Positions 1 through 8,206 of a stretch of DNA of 64,000 nt are shown piece by piece. The position numbers and the translations under genes are program-made. The stretch spans positions 124,001-188,000 of the forward strand of contig JASBVM010000023.1 in NCBI GenBank assembly GCA_029961055.1, in the 5' to 3' direction. The notes under the pieces are model-generated. The model had not been told where the DNA came from and ran no database searches. It was given only the letters and a program-made list of their open reading frames with translations. Source of the stretch: Bacillota bacterium (lineage in GTDB: Bacteria > Bacillota > Sulfobacillia > JAIMAT01). The first letter of the stretch is position 1, and every line of letters starts with the position of its first letter.

Positions 1-390
1 GCTGGAGGAGGCGAGGATGCCGAGAAGCGCGGTCTCGTAGATGCCGAAGGCGCTGTAAGGACCGCGGATGCGCATCACCACCTCCCTGGCGGCCACCTCC
101 TCGCCCTCGGGCGCCGCCTCGACGCGGAGGCCGGGCACCTGGCGCAGGAGCTGGAGCGCCTCCTCCACGCCGGCCAGGACGCCGGCGCGGTTGGCGAAGA
201 TCTCGGCGGCCACGGGGGTGTCGGCGCGGCCGAGCGATTCCAGGATCATCTGGGTCTTGACGAAATAGACGTCGGAGGTGGCGCCGGCCACGATCTCGGC
301 GTGCTCGGCCGAGTAGAGCCTCGCCTCGCCCGGCGCCAGGCGTTCGACATCCCCCAGAGTGCGCAGCCTGGCTGGGTTAGCCTCGTTCAT
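1..390 (-). CDS. Nicotinate phosphoribosyltransferase, N-terminal part (runs off the window)
   Basis: The first 130 residues of an open frame start at ATG 390 and continue past base 1 without a stop. The protein reads like the N-terminal domain of nicotinate phosphoribosyltransferase, which links nicotinate and PRPP to give nicotinate mononucleotide in NAD salvage. The recognisable stretches are TSDVYFVKTQMIL near residues 38-50, the GVLAGVEEAL block near residue 75 and the IRGPYSAFG motif near residue 108. The start lies inside the end of the preceding rluB gene (14-nt overlap), so the two are probably co-transcribed. The catalytic half is outside the window, so the family assignment rests on the N-terminal domain alone. 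Confidence 0.75.
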   Translation of the reverse strand, partial: MNEANPARLRTLGDVERLAPGEARLYSAEHAEIVAGATSDVYFVKTQMILESLGRADTPVAAEIFANRAGVLAGVEEALQLLRQVPGLRVEAAPEGEEVAAREVVMRIRGPYSAFGIYETALLGILASSS

Positions 391-1120
391 GGATCTCCTC
401 CTCTCGGCGCTCCGGGACGCCGAGCTCGTTCAGCTCGCGCGCTGTCAGGGGTCGCCACCGGCCGGGCGGCAGATCGCCAAGCCGGACCGGGCCCTCCGCG
501 ACGCGGACCAGCCGGAGGACCGGGTGACCGACGGCGGCGAGCATCCGCCGGACCTCGCGCTTCCGTCCCTCCCCCACCTCGATCTCGATCAGCGAGCGGT
601 CCGCTTCCTCGCGCAGGAGGCGGACGGCGAGGGCGCGGGCCGGGCCGTCGGAGAGACGGACGCCCCGGCGGAGGCGGGCGAGCGCCTCCGGGCCGGGTCG
701 GCCGGCGACCTCGGCGTGGTAGCGCTTCCGGACGCCGAAGCGCGGGTGCATCATGCGGTGGGCCAACGCGCCGTCGTTGGTCAGGATCAGGAGCCCGCTC
801 GAGTCGAGGTCGAGGCGGCCCACCGGGTAGAGCCGGGCGGGCAGACCGCGCAGGAGGTCACCGACGCACGGCCGCCCCTGCGGGTCGTACAGGGTGGTCA
901 GGACGCCCTCGGGCTTGTGGAAGGCGTAGTAGTAGAGCCGGACCGGCCTGAGAGGCTGCCCGTCCACGCGGATCTCGTCCCGTGCGGGATCGACCTTCTG
1001 GCCGATGGCGGCGACGAGGCCGTTGACCGTCACCCTCCCGCCGGCGATCAGCCGTTCGGCCTTCCGCCGGGAGGTGACGGAGGCGCGCGAGAGCACCTTC
1101 TGCAAGCGCTCGTAGGCCAA
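377..1120 (-). CDS. rluB: 23S rRNA pseudouridine synthase, RluB/RsuA family
   Basis: 247 residues. An N-terminal S4 RNA-binding domain (about residues 4-50, with SRRKAERLI) precedes a RsuA/RluB catalytic domain. The GRLDLDSSGLL motif at residues 101-111 carries the catalytic aspartate D104. The C-terminal part contains the family motif EGRKREVRRM. The enzyme isomerises a uridine in 23S rRNA helix 89 in related bacteria. In many Firmicutes rluB closes a scpA-scpB-(dacB)-spmA-spmB-rluB cluster. Here the same genes are present, but ridA lies between spmB and rluB. RsuA versus RluB specificity cannot be settled by eye; context favours RluB. Confidence 0.9.
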   Translation of the reverse strand: MAYERLQKVLSRASVTSRRKAERLIAGGRVTVNGLVAAIGQKVDPARDEIRVDGQPLRPVRLYYYAFHKPEGVLTTLYDPQGRPCVGDLLRGLPARLYPVGRLDLDSSGLLILTNDGALAHRMMHPRFGVRKRYHAEVAGRPGPEALARLRRGVRLSDGPARALAVRLLREEADRSLIEIEVGEGRKREVRRMLAAVGHPVLRLVRVAEGPVRLGDLPPGRWRPLTARELNELGVPERREEEIHERG

Positions 1121-1123
1121 GGT

Positions 1124-1585
1124 CTACCCGGTGACCTCCACCAGCAGCTCGATCTCCACCGCCGCGTCCAGGGGCAGGTCGCTCACCCCCACGGCCGTCC
1201 GCGCGTGCGCCCCCGCCTCCCCGAAGAGCCGGCCCAGCAGCTCGGAGGCGCCGTTGACCACCCGGGGCTGGTCGTGGAAGCCCGGGGCGCTGTTGACGTA
1301 CCCGGTGACGCGGACGACGCGGCGGACGGCCTCGGCGCCGCCCGCCGCCTGCGCGGCCGCGGCCAGGGCGTTGAGCGCCGCCACGCGGGCGGCCTCGTAA
1401 CCTTCCTCGACGGAGAGCTCAGCGCCTAGCTTGCCGCGGTAGCGGAGCTCGCCCTCCACCATGGGCAGCTGCCCGCTGGTCCAGACCCACGCCCCCGACC
1501 GGACGGCCGGGACGTAGGCGGCCACGGGCTTGGGGACCGGGGGAAGCTCGAGGCCCAGCTCCCTCAGCCTCTCGGTCCAGGCCAC
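1124..1585 (-). CDS. RidA/YjgF family protein (enamine/imine deaminase-like)
   Basis: 153 residues from a GTG start with a good upstream GAGGTGGAG ribosome site. It has the RidA fold signature: TSGQ at residues 36-39, an arginine (R130) in the position that binds substrate carboxylate in true RidA enzymes, and a VEIEL C-terminal strand. Its length (about 150 rather than 125) and the N-terminal helix starting WTERLRELGL match the longer RidA-like subgroup often found beside unrelated metabolic genes. RidA proteins hydrolyse reactive 2-aminoacrylate and related imines. The specific substrate here is unknown. It ends 3 nt before rluB starts and is probably in the same transcript. Confidence 0.85.
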   Translation of the reverse strand: MAWTERLRELGLELPPVPKPVAAYVPAVRSGAWVWTSGQLPMVEGELRYRGKLGAELSVEEGYEAARVAALNALAAAAQAAGGAEAVRRVVRVTGYVNSAPGFHDQPRVVNGASELLGRLFGEAGAHARTAVGVSDLPLDAAVEIELLVEVTG

Positions 1586-1628
1586 GTCTCCACCTCGCTT
1601 TCAACACGCGCTCTGGAAGATCAGGGGC

Positions 1629-1637
1629 ATTCTAGCA
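1629..1637 (-). promoter_or_regulatory. Extended -10 promoter-like box upstream of ridA-rluB
   Basis: On the minus strand this reads TGC-TAGAAT, an extended -10 (TGn plus 5 of 6 matches to TATAAT), 44 nt upstream of the ridA GTG. No convincing -35 is visible, as is common for extended -10 promoters. Confidence 0.45.
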
Positions 1638-1758
1638 TGCCGTGGTGGGCCGCGGCGGCGGGGGCCGGCGGTGTCAGGATGCGCCCCGGTTTTCACGATG
1701 CGGTGAGGCGGATCCCATGCCTCGCCGGGTAGCTTGCAGAGGTGCACGGAAAGCGTCG

Positions 1759-1814
1759 ATCGGAGCCGATGCCATCGCGGATGATGCTGCGATGGCGGGC
1801 TTCGAGGCTCCGAT
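1759..1814 (-). other. Two-part stem-loop in the spmB-ridA gap
   Basis: Perfect outer arms ATCGGAGCC (1759-1767) and GGCTCCGAT (1806-1814) enclose perfect inner arms CCATCGC (1772-1778) and GCGATGG (1789-1795), giving 9 + 7 paired bases separated by an internal loop. There is no U-tract after it in either direction, so it is not a typical terminator. It lies after spmB and before the ridA promoter. Function unknown. Confidence 0.5.
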
Positions 1815-1956
1815 TCGGGTCGGCGGAAAGCGATCCGCGCAACGCAGAGGCTTGACGGTCCGGCCCCGCCTTGAAGGTGCCGGCGGTATTCCGCGCGGCG
1901 GAAACAGCCCGTCCGCGCGCGGGCCCCGGACGCGGAGCGGGGGCGAGGCGGCCGGC

Positions 1957-2493
1957 TCAGGCCCCGCCGAAAAGCCACTTGACGGTCAGCGCCGCCGCCA
2001 GGAAGCCGACCCCGTCGGCGATCAGCCCCGCGGCCAGCGCGTGGCGGCTGCGGGTGACGCCCACCGAGCCGAAGTAGAGGCTGAGGATGTAGAAGGTCGT
2101 GTCCGTGCTGCCGGTGATGACCGAGGCGAGGCGGCCGACGAAGGAGTCCGGGCCCCAGCGGTGGAGGAGCTCCGTGGTCAGGGCGAGGGCGCCGTTGCCG
2201 GAGAGCGGCCGGATGATCATCAGCGGCAGGATCTCGGGCGGGATGCCCAGCGGGCGGAGAACGGGCTGGAGGTAGTGGGTGGTCAGCTCGAGCGCGCCGG
2301 AGGCGCGGAAGATGCCGATGGCGACGAAGATCGAGACGATGTAGGGCAGGACGCGGATGGCCAGGCTGAGGCCCTCCCGCGCGCCGTCGATGAAGGCGTT
2401 GTAGATGTCGACGCCGCGCAGGTAGCCGTGGAGCGGGATGGCGGCCAGGAGCAGCGGCACCGTCCAGCGCGCCAGCAGGTCGAGGGCGTTCAT
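1957..2493 (-). CDS. spmB: Spore maturation protein B
   Basis: 178 residues, a very hydrophobic nucleoside-transporter-type (Gate domain) protein. Typical SpmB features are the N-terminal MNALDLLARWTVPLLLAAIP helix, the RPLSGNGALAL motif near residue 92, the STDTTFYI motif near residue 125 and a final VKWLFGG. SpmA and SpmB are needed for full dehydration of the spore core and heat resistance in Bacillus subtilis. The ATG overlaps the spmA stop by 4 nt (ATGA), showing coupled translation. The length equals that of the B. subtilis protein. Confidence 0.95.
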   Translation of the reverse strand: MNALDLLARWTVPLLLAAIPLHGYLRGVDIYNAFIDGAREGLSLAIRVLPYIVSIFVAIGIFRASGALELTTHYLQPVLRPLGIPPEILPLMIIRPLSGNGALALTTELLHRWGPDSFVGRLASVITGSTDTTFYILSLYFGSVGVTRSRHALAAGLIADGVGFLAAALTVKWLFGGA

Positions 2494-3089
2494 GGCCGGG
2501 GGAGCACCCGCCGCCGGTCGGCCGAGCGGAGCAGGGCGTCGGCGGCCAGCCCGGCCAGGGTGGCGGCCAGGGAGACGATCAGGGTGGCGCCGACGATCTC
2601 CGCCGGATTCTTGGAGCCGGCCTGGGCGCGGAGCCCGATCATCATCGCCGGGACCAGCGAGAGGCCGCCGGTGTTGAGCACCAGGAAGGTGATCATGGCG
2701 TCGGTGGCGGTGCCCTTCTCGGGGTTGAGCGTGTCCAGCTCCTTCATGGCGCGCAGGCCGAAGGGGGTGGCGGCCGAACCGAGGCCGAGCAGGTTGGCGC
2801 CGATGTTCATCATCATGGCGCCCATGGCCGGGTGGTCGGGGGGCACGCCGGGGAAGAGCGGGCGGAGCAGCGGGCGCATCGCCCGGGCCAGCGCCTCGAT
2901 CAGCCCCGAACGCTCGGCGATGCGGGAGAGGCCGAGCCAGAGGACCATCACCCCCGCCAGGGCGATGGCGGTCTCGACCGCGCCGGAGGCGGAGGTCATG
3001 GCCGCGTCGGTGACCACGTCCACCTGGCCCCGGAGCGCCGCCACCGCCACGCCGGAGACGATCAGCAGAAGCCAGACGAGGTTGAGCAC
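2490..3089 (-). CDS. spmA: Spore maturation protein A
   Basis: 199 residues from GTG. Multi-pass membrane protein with the SpmA hallmarks: MLNLVWLLLIVSG start, the NIGANLLGLGSAATPFG motif near residues 95-111, and the N-x-E-KGTATDAMITFLVLN block near 122-138. It partners with SpmB in spore core dehydration. It is placed directly downstream of the end-joining genes and deoC. The 110-nt gap upstream of it contains no obvious promoter, so it may be transcribed from further upstream. Confidence 0.95.
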   Translation of the reverse strand: MLNLVWLLLIVSGVAVAALRGQVDVVTDAAMTSASGAVETAIALAGVMVLWLGLSRIAERSGLIEALARAMRPLLRPLFPGVPPDHPAMGAMMMNIGANLLGLGSAATPFGLRAMKELDTLNPEKGTATDAMITFLVLNTGGLSLVPAMMIGLRAQAGSKNPAEIVGATLIVSLAATLAGLAADALLRSADRRRVLPRP

Positions 3090-3199
3090 GGTCGCCGCCC
3101 CCCGTCCCGACGTCTATGTCGCCGGCGGGGCTTCCTAGACCGGGGCGGGGGCCGGGGCGGCCGGCCTGGCGGGTCGACTCGGCCGGCCGGCTGGGGCGG

Positions 3200-3931
3200 T
3201 CAGCGGGCGGCCTCCTCCAGCTCCCGGGCGATGGCCACGCCGTGGCTGGTGCCGAAGCGGTCGGCGCCGGCCTCGCGCAGGAGGAGCAGGTCGGCCAGCG
3301 TGCGGATGCCGCCGGCCGCCTTGACACCCAGCCGGCCGCCCACCCGGGCGCGCATGCGCCGGACGGCCTCGGGCGTGGCGCCGCCCGGGCCGAAGCCGGT
3401 GGAGGTCTTGACAAAGCGGGCGCCGGCGCGGGCGGCCAGGTCGCAGCCGCGGTCCACTTCCTCGTCGCTCAGCGCGCCCGTCTCCAGGATGCACTTGACG
3501 GGGACGCCCGCCGCCACCACGGCGCGGATCTCCTCCTCCACCAGGTCGTCCAGGCCGGCGCGCAGCGCGCCGAAGGCGATCACCATGTCCAGCTCGTCCG
3601 CCCCGTCGGCCACGGCGCGGCGGGCCTCGGCCGCCTTCACCTCGGCGGTCTGGGCGCCGTGGGGAAAGCCGACCACCGAGGCGACGCGGACGCCCGTGCC
3701 GCGCAGGCGCCGCGCGGCGCGGGCCACCCAGAGCGGCTGGACGCAGACGGCGCCGAAGCGGTGCGCCAGCGCCTCGTCGCAGAGCCGGTCGATCTCGGCC
3801 GGTCCGCCTTCCGGCCGGAGGAAGGTGTGGTCGATGCTGCGGAGGATCGCTTCCTTCTCCTGCGGCGAGAGGTGCAGATCGTCGGACACGAAAGGGCCCC
3901 TTTCCCGCTTGGCTGGATCACGCTGGGCCAT
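3200..3931 (-). CDS. deoC: Deoxyribose-phosphate aldolase
   Basis: 243 residues, class I TIM-barrel aldolase splitting 2-deoxyribose-5-phosphate into glyceraldehyde-3-phosphate and acetaldehyde. The Schiff-base lysine sits in FVKTSTGFG (K175); the second catalytic lysine is in VKAAGGIRT (K204); the aspartate is D115 in ELDMV. The ATG overlaps the end of the LigD polymerase gene by 14 nt. A GTG at 3889 would give a more typical N-terminus, so the start is not certain. Association of a deoxyribose catabolic enzyme with DNA-repair genes may only reflect operon packing. Confidence 0.93.
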   Translation of the reverse strand: MAQRDPAKRERGPFVSDDLHLSPQEKEAILRSIDHTFLRPEGGPAEIDRLCDEALAHRFGAVCVQPLWVARAARRLRGTGVRVASVVGFPHGAQTAEVKAAEARRAVADGADELDMVIAFGALRAGLDDLVEEEIRAVVAAGVPVKCILETGALSDEEVDRGCDLAARAGARFVKTSTGFGPGGATPEAVRRMRARVGGRLGVKAAGGIRTLADLLLLREAGADRFGTSHGVAIARELEEAAR

Positions 3932-4856
3932 CCCCCGGCGCCAGGGGGAGCGGCACCCGGGCCTGCCAGAAGCCGGTCCAGGCGCGGCCCCCGCCGGCCT
4001 CCACCAGGGAGGGGACGGTAGGCAGCGTGTAGCGCGTGGTATCCGGGGAGGTCTGCGCCGCGAGGCGGGCGACTTCCTCCCAGGTGAGGGGGAAGGAGAC
4101 CGGGGCGCCGGGGCGGGGCCGGGGCGAGAAGACCGCCGCCATGGTCCTTCCCGGGCCGTTCTGGAGGAAGTCGACGTAGATGCGCGGACCGCGCCGCGCC
4201 ACCGCGCGCTCCAGGGTGACCCGTCCCGGCCAGCGGCGGAGCGCCAGCTCGCCCAGGGAGCGGACGAAGCGCTGCACCTCGCGCTCGTCGTGGCGCGGCT
4301 CGAGGGGGACGAAGAGGTGGAGGCCGCGCCCGCCGGAGAGCTTGGGAAAGGCGGGCAGCCCGAGCGCCCCGAGGAGCGGGCGCAGGTCGAGCGCCAGCTC
4401 CAGCGCCTCCCGGAGTGCCAGCGGCGGCTGCGGATCCAGGTCGATCACCGCCCAGTCGGGGCGATGGGGGTGATCGACGGGGGCGTTCCAGGGGTGGAAC
4501 TCGATGGCCGCCTGGCTGCCCAGCCAGAGGAGCGTGGGCAGGTCGTCGCAGACCACGTAGCGGATGGACCGCCGCCCGGTCAGCGTCACGGTCCGCACCC
4601 AGGGCGGCGTCCCCTCCGGCCGGTCCTTCTGGTAGAAGCCGGGCGCCTCGACGCCGTCGGGGTAGCGGGTGACCACCAGCGGGCGGCCGCGAAGCCAGGG
4701 GAGCATGAGCGGCCCCACCCGGGCCAGGTAGGCCAGGTAGGCGCGCTTGCTGACGGGCGGCTGGCGCCAGAGGAGGCGGTCGGGATGGGTGACGCGGAGC
4801 TCCCTTCCTCCGGCGTCGAGCAGGAGCGGCCCGGCGGAGGGGGCGGAGCGCGCCAT
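3918..4856 (-). CDS. LigD-type polymerase/primase domain protein (NHEJ)
   Basis: 312 residues, a stand-alone archaeo-eukaryotic primase-type polymerase domain of LigD. Visible signatures are TRYPDGVEAPGFYQK near 63-77, IEFHPWNAP near 118-126, the catalytic aspartate pair in VIDLDPQ (D139, D141) and the SGGRGLHLFVPL motif near 160-175. In Mycobacterium and Bacillus this domain is fused to the ligase domain and adds or fills nucleotides at broken ends. Here it is a separate gene following the ligase gene by 82 nt. No phosphoesterase (PE) domain is present in either protein. Confidence 0.93.
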   Translation of the reverse strand: MARSAPSAGPLLLDAGGRELRVTHPDRLLWRQPPVSKRAYLAYLARVGPLMLPWLRGRPLVVTRYPDGVEAPGFYQKDRPEGTPPWVRTVTLTGRRSIRYVVCDDLPTLLWLGSQAAIEFHPWNAPVDHPHRPDWAVIDLDPQPPLALREALELALDLRPLLGALGLPAFPKLSGGRGLHLFVPLEPRHDEREVQRFVRSLGELALRRWPGRVTLERAVARRGPRIYVDFLQNGPGRTMAAVFSPRPRPGAPVSFPLTWEEVARLAAQTSPDTTRYTLPTVPSLVEAGGGRAWTGFWQARVPLPLAPGDGPA

Positions 4857-4938
4857 ACCCCCTTCCGTCTCCCCTGCCCGCTCCTTCTCCCGTCCCCGGT
4901 CTCGGTGGGGCGCATCGTCCTCTCCTCCCGGGCCGCCG

Positions 4939-5973
4939 CTAGGCCAGCCGGCAGCTCTCCGGCGGCCGCGTGCTGAAGCCTGCCAGGACGGGTGCCCGGA
5001 GGTGGAGCTCCGGCGTCCACTCGGCGAAGCGGACGCGGACCACCAGCTCCGGCTCGGTCCAGCGGCAGTCCGGGCAGCGCGGCGGGTCGCGGAAGGGCGG
5101 CTCGGGCCGCCGGCGGGACTCGAGCCAGGGGAGGAGGCGTTCGGAGACGCGCCGGTCGATGCCCGAGCCGACCGAGCCGACGAAACGGAGGGCGCCCTCC
5201 TCGTCCAGGGCGCCCAGGAGGAGGGAGCGGAGCTCCCCCGCCGCGGCGCGGTAGCCGCCCACCACCGCCTCGGTCACCCGCCGCCGCTTCACCTTCTCCC
5301 AGGCGCCGCGCGCCTTGCCGCCGCGGTAGGGGGCGTCGGGCCGCTTCAGCACCACGCCCTCCCACCCCGCCCTCTCCACCGCGCGCCATAGCGCCTCCAC
5401 CCGCCGGTGCGCCGGCGCCAGGAGCACGTGGAGGCCGGCCGGCCACCGCCTCGCCTCGGGGGCGAACCCCGGGGAGAGCTCCTCCCCCGCCTCGGGAAAC
5501 CAGACCCGGCCCGCCAGGCGCCGCTCCAGCTCGCCGCGGCGGAGCTCCCAGGGGAGGGGGCGCAGGTCCCGGCCGCCGGCGTAGATCAGGTCGAAGACGG
5601 CGTAGACCAGCTCGCCGGCCTGGTCGGGCGCCGGCAGCCCCCGGCGACCCAGCCGCCTGAGGACGGCGGGGAAGGAGGGGCGCCCCTGGCGGAGCGCCAC
5701 CAGCTCGCCGTCCAGGAGGAGCTCCCCCCGGTCCGAGAGCTCCCCCAGCGCGGCCAGCTCGGGCCAGCCGCCGGCGAGCGGCCGCAGATGCCGGCTCCGG
5801 AAGTGGCAGCGCCCCCGGCTGCACCAGGCCAGAAGGCGGATGCCGTCCCACTTCGCCTCGGCCACCCAGCCCGGCCGGGGGGCGAGCTCCGGGACCAGGA
5901 CCGGCTCCATGGGAAGGAAGCCCGGCGGCGCCCACCACCCGTCCCGCTCCACGCCGCCGGCCGTGGCCTCCAT
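4939..5973 (-). CDS. ATP-dependent DNA ligase, LigD ligase domain (NHEJ)
   Basis: 344 residues. The nucleotidyl-transferase motif I is AEAKWDGIRL with catalytic lysine K41. Later motifs include GELLLDGELVAL, VYAVFDLIY, WEGVVLKRPDAPY and WEKVKRR. The C-terminal OB fold ends with EWTPELHLRAPVLAGF, typical of LigD ligase domains. It seals double-strand breaks together with Ku. Start codon ATG overlaps the ku stop by one base (TGATG), so the two are coupled. Only the ligase module is present; polymerase is encoded by the next gene. Confidence 0.94.
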   Translation of the reverse strand: MEATAGGVERDGWWAPPGFLPMEPVLVPELAPRPGWVAEAKWDGIRLLAWCSRGRCHFRSRHLRPLAGGWPELAALGELSDRGELLLDGELVALRQGRPSFPAVLRRLGRRGLPAPDQAGELVYAVFDLIYAGGRDLRPLPWELRRGELERRLAGRVWFPEAGEELSPGFAPEARRWPAGLHVLLAPAHRRVEALWRAVERAGWEGVVLKRPDAPYRGGKARGAWEKVKRRRVTEAVVGGYRAAAGELRSLLLGALDEEGALRFVGSVGSGIDRRVSERLLPWLESRRRPEPPFRDPPRCPDCRWTEPELVVRVRFAEWTPELHLRAPVLAGFSTRPPESCRLA

Positions 5974-6791
5974 CAGCGCACGCCGGCCGGCTCGGCCGCC
6001 CGACCGTCCCGCCGGCTCTCGGCCGCGCGCAGGCTCTCCTCCAGCGCCCGGGTCAGCTCCTCCACGCCCGTGGGCCGCTCCGGCGCGGGCGCCCGGAGCG
6101 GCTCGCCCTGCGCCTTCCGGGCGATCAGCGCCTCCAGCGCCTCGCGGCTCCGGTCGTGGTAGCGGCCCGGGTCGAAGGGGGCGGAGAGCATCTCCACCAG
6201 GCGGAGCGCCATCTCCCGCTCCCGGGGATCCACCTCCACCTCGCCGGGGATGGCCAGCTCGGCGGGCGAGCGGACCTCGTCGGGGTAGAGGAGCGTCTGG
6301 AGAGCCAGCGTCCGCCCGTCCGCCGCCACCCGCAGGAGCGCCAGGCGCTCCTTCTCCCGGAGGCCGAGGCGCGCCACGCCCGCCCGCCCGCTCCGGCGGA
6401 GCGCCTCGCGCAGGAGCGCGTACGCCTTGGCGCCGCCGTCGGGCTCCAGGTAGTAGCCGCGGAGGAAGGCGACGGGGTCGACCGCGCCCGCCTCCACGAA
6501 GTCCAGGAGCTCGACGGTGTGGCGCGTCGGCAGCGGCAGTCCCTCCAGGTCCTCGTCGGTCACCTCGACGAACCGGCCGGGCGCCACCTCGTAGGCGCGG
6601 GCCAGCTCCTCGGGCGGCACCTCGACGCCGCAGGTGGGGCAGGTCTTCCTGTAACGGACGGGGGTCGAACAGGGCCGGTGGAGCTGGCGGAAGCGGATCG
6701 ACCGCTCCTCCACCGCCGCGTAGAGGCGGACGGGGATGTTGACCAGGCCGAAGGCGAGGGTCCCCTTCCAGATGCTGCGCACGTCGCTCAC
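5973..6791 (-). CDS. ku: Ku DNA-end-binding protein
   Basis: 272 residues from GTG. Classical bacterial Ku core beginning SIWKGTLAFGLVNIPVRLY, with the CPTCG-containing segment near residues 50-56, the PTRHTVELLDFV block, and REREMALRLVEML near 187-199. The extended, charged C-terminal tail is typical of bacterial Ku and recruits LigD. Ku binds broken DNA ends as a homodimer. In Bacillus, Ku and LigD are made in the forespore and protect germinating spores. The location beside spmA/spmB is consistent with a spore role, but no forespore promoter could be demonstrated here. Confidence 0.95.
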   Translation of the reverse strand: MSDVRSIWKGTLAFGLVNIPVRLYAAVEERSIRFRQLHRPCSTPVRYRKTCPTCGVEVPPEELARAYEVAPGRFVEVTDEDLEGLPLPTRHTVELLDFVEAGAVDPVAFLRGYYLEPDGGAKAYALLREALRRSGRAGVARLGLREKERLALLRVAADGRTLALQTLLYPDEVRSPAELAIPGEVEVDPREREMALRLVEMLSAPFDPGRYHDRSREALEALIARKAQGEPLRAPAPERPTGVEELTRALEESLRAAESRRDGRAAEPAGVR

Positions 6792-6836
6792 CCGGGCGGG
6801 CCGGCGCCCTCCTCGCCCGCCCGGGCACAGCTTGGC

Positions 6837-7436
6837 CTACCCGGCCGCCTCGCCATTCGCGGCCGGGAGCGGTCCACCGTCGCCCCGGGTGCCGGCGCGG
6901 GCGGCGGGCAGCTCCAGCTGCCGGCGCCCGGCCGCGCCGTCCCCCTCCAGCGCGGCCCGCAGGTCCTCCGGGCGCTCCAGCCCGAAGTGCTCCAGGAAGC
7001 GCCGCGTGGTGCCGTAGAGGATGGGGCGCCCGGGTGCCTCCTTCCGCCCCACCTCCTCGATCAGTCCGGCGTCGAGGAGGGTGCGGAGGGCGTGCTCGGA
7101 GTGGACGCCGCGCAGCTCCTCCACCTGGGCGCGGGTGACCGGCTGGCGGAAGGCGACGATGGCCAGCGTCTCCAGGGCCGAGCGCGAGAGGCTGGGCGGG
7201 TCGGCGTCGAGCACCGCCCGGACCGGGCCGGCCAGGGCCGGGCGCGTGACCAGGCGCCAGCCGCCGGCCACGCGCTCCAGCTGGATGCCGTGCCCCGCCA
7301 GCGCCTCCTCCAGCTCCTGCAGCGCCGCCTCCACGGCGGCGGCGCCGACCCCGGTCGCCCGCGCCAGCTCCTCCAGGCTGACCGAGCGCGCCGCCGCGAA
7401 GAGCGCCGCCTCCAGCGCCTGCGCCAGCGGGTTCAT
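6837..7436 (-). CDS. scpB: Segregation and condensation protein B
   Basis: 199 residues, kleisin-associated winged-helix protein of the Smc-ScpAB condensin. Recognised by the LEAALFAAARSVSLEEL start, SRSALETLAIVAFRQPVTR near 107-125, and the second winged-helix segment with GRPILYGTT near 155-163. The C-terminal 40 residues are low-complexity and likely disordered. The ATG overlaps the scpA stop by 4 nt. dacB, which commonly follows scpB in Firmicutes, is missing; the ku/ligD genes occupy that place. Confidence 0.94.
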   Translation of the reverse strand: MNPLAQALEAALFAAARSVSLEELARATGVGAAAVEAALQELEEALAGHGIQLERVAGGWRLVTRPALAGPVRAVLDADPPSLSRSALETLAIVAFRQPVTRAQVEELRGVHSEHALRTLLDAGLIEEVGRKEAPGRPILYGTTRRFLEHFGLERPEDLRAALEGDGAAGRRQLELPAARAGTRGDGGPLPAANGEAAG

Positions 7437-8206
7437 GCCTCCGACGCCTGATCCGCTTCCCCGGCCGGGCGGTAGCGGATCAGGATCTCCTCCCCCGGCG
7501 CCTCCTGGACCGCCTCCAGCTGGCGGCGCTGGACCAGCTCCAGCAGCGCCAGGAAGGTGACCACCACCTGGCGGCGCTCGCGGCTCCGGAAGCAGGCCGA
7601 GAACGGGAAGGAGGCGAGCCGGCGTGCCAGCTCCAGCAGCCGCCTCGCCTCCTCGCGCACGGTGAGGCGGAGCGGCTCGAGATGGACCGGCGCCGCGGCG
7701 GCGCGCGTCCGGCTCGCCTCCTGCCAGACGGTCCGGAAGGCTTCCAGGAGGCGGTCGAGGGTGAGGCCGTCGAGCAGCTGGCCGGGATCGGGCGGAGCCA
7801 GCCGCTCCGGTGCCGCCCGGGCGACCAGGTCCCGGCGCTCCTCGGCCCAGGCGCGCAACCGCTCGGCGGCGTCGCGAAAGCTCCGGTAGCGGGCGACCTG
7901 TTCCACCAGGTCGGCGGGCGGCTCCTCCACCTCGGGCTCCGCTTCCTCGGGCGCCTCCGGCTCGGCGGCGGGGGCGTCGGGCAGGAGCGCCCGTGCCTTC
8001 AGCTCCAGGAGCCGCGAGGCGATGACGGCGAAGTCCGCCGCCTGGTCGGGATCGGGCTGCGGCTCCGCCTCGAGGTAGGCCAGGAACTGGTCGGTCACCG
8101 CCGCCAGCGAGACCTCCGTGATCTCCAGCTGGCGGCTCTCCAGAAGGCGGAGGAGCAGGTCGAGCGGCCCCTCGAACTGGTCAAGACGCAGTAGCGGCCC
8201 GGTCAC
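7433..8206 (-). CDS. scpA: Segregation and condensation protein A (kleisin)
   Basis: 257 residues from GTG. The N-terminus LDQFEGPLDLLLRLLESRQLEITEVSL is the Smc-head-binding region of ScpA; the C-terminal winged helix contains VTFLALLELVQRRQLEAVQE. It bridges the two Smc heads in the bacterial condensin that compacts and segregates chromosomes. The start overlaps the lysA end by 26 nt, and scpB overlaps its end by 4 nt. The middle is Pro/Glu-rich (near 93-120), as is usual for a kleisin linker. Confidence 0.94.
   Translation of the reverse strand: MTGPLLRLDQFEGPLDLLLRLLESRQLEITEVSLAAVTDQFLAYLEAEPQPDPDQAADFAVIASRLLELKARALLPDAPAAEPEAPEEAEPEVEEPPADLVEQVARYRSFRDAAERLRAWAEERRDLVARAAPERLAPPDPGQLLDGLTLDRLLEAFRTVWQEASRTRAAAAPVHLEPLRLTVREEARRLLELARRLASFPFSACFRSRERRQVVVTFLALLELVQRRQLEAVQEAPGEEILIRYRPAGEADQASEA

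Larger units (their letters stand above)
1586..1956. other. Gene-free gap between spmB and ridA
   Basis: 371 bases in which no frame shows recognisable protein similarity. It holds the ridA promoter-like box near its ridA end and a two-part stem-loop at 1759-1814. No tRNA, known riboswitch or strong intrinsic terminator was recognised. Confidence 0.6.

Noticed and set aside
1601-1978. 125-codon minus-strand frame between spmB and ridA
   Set aside because: It overlaps the spmB end, has Arg/Pro/Ser-rich composition and no similarity to known proteins; the gap contains structured non-coding sequence instead.
2832-4976. Very long plus-strand open frames (e.g. 714 codons here; similar at 359-1429, 14815-17073, 22246-24666, 29168-31123)
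   Set aside because: They are antisense to well-identified minus-strand genes. Their translations are rich in Arg, Ala, Gly and Pro with no domain. Such frames are expected in DNA of this base composition.
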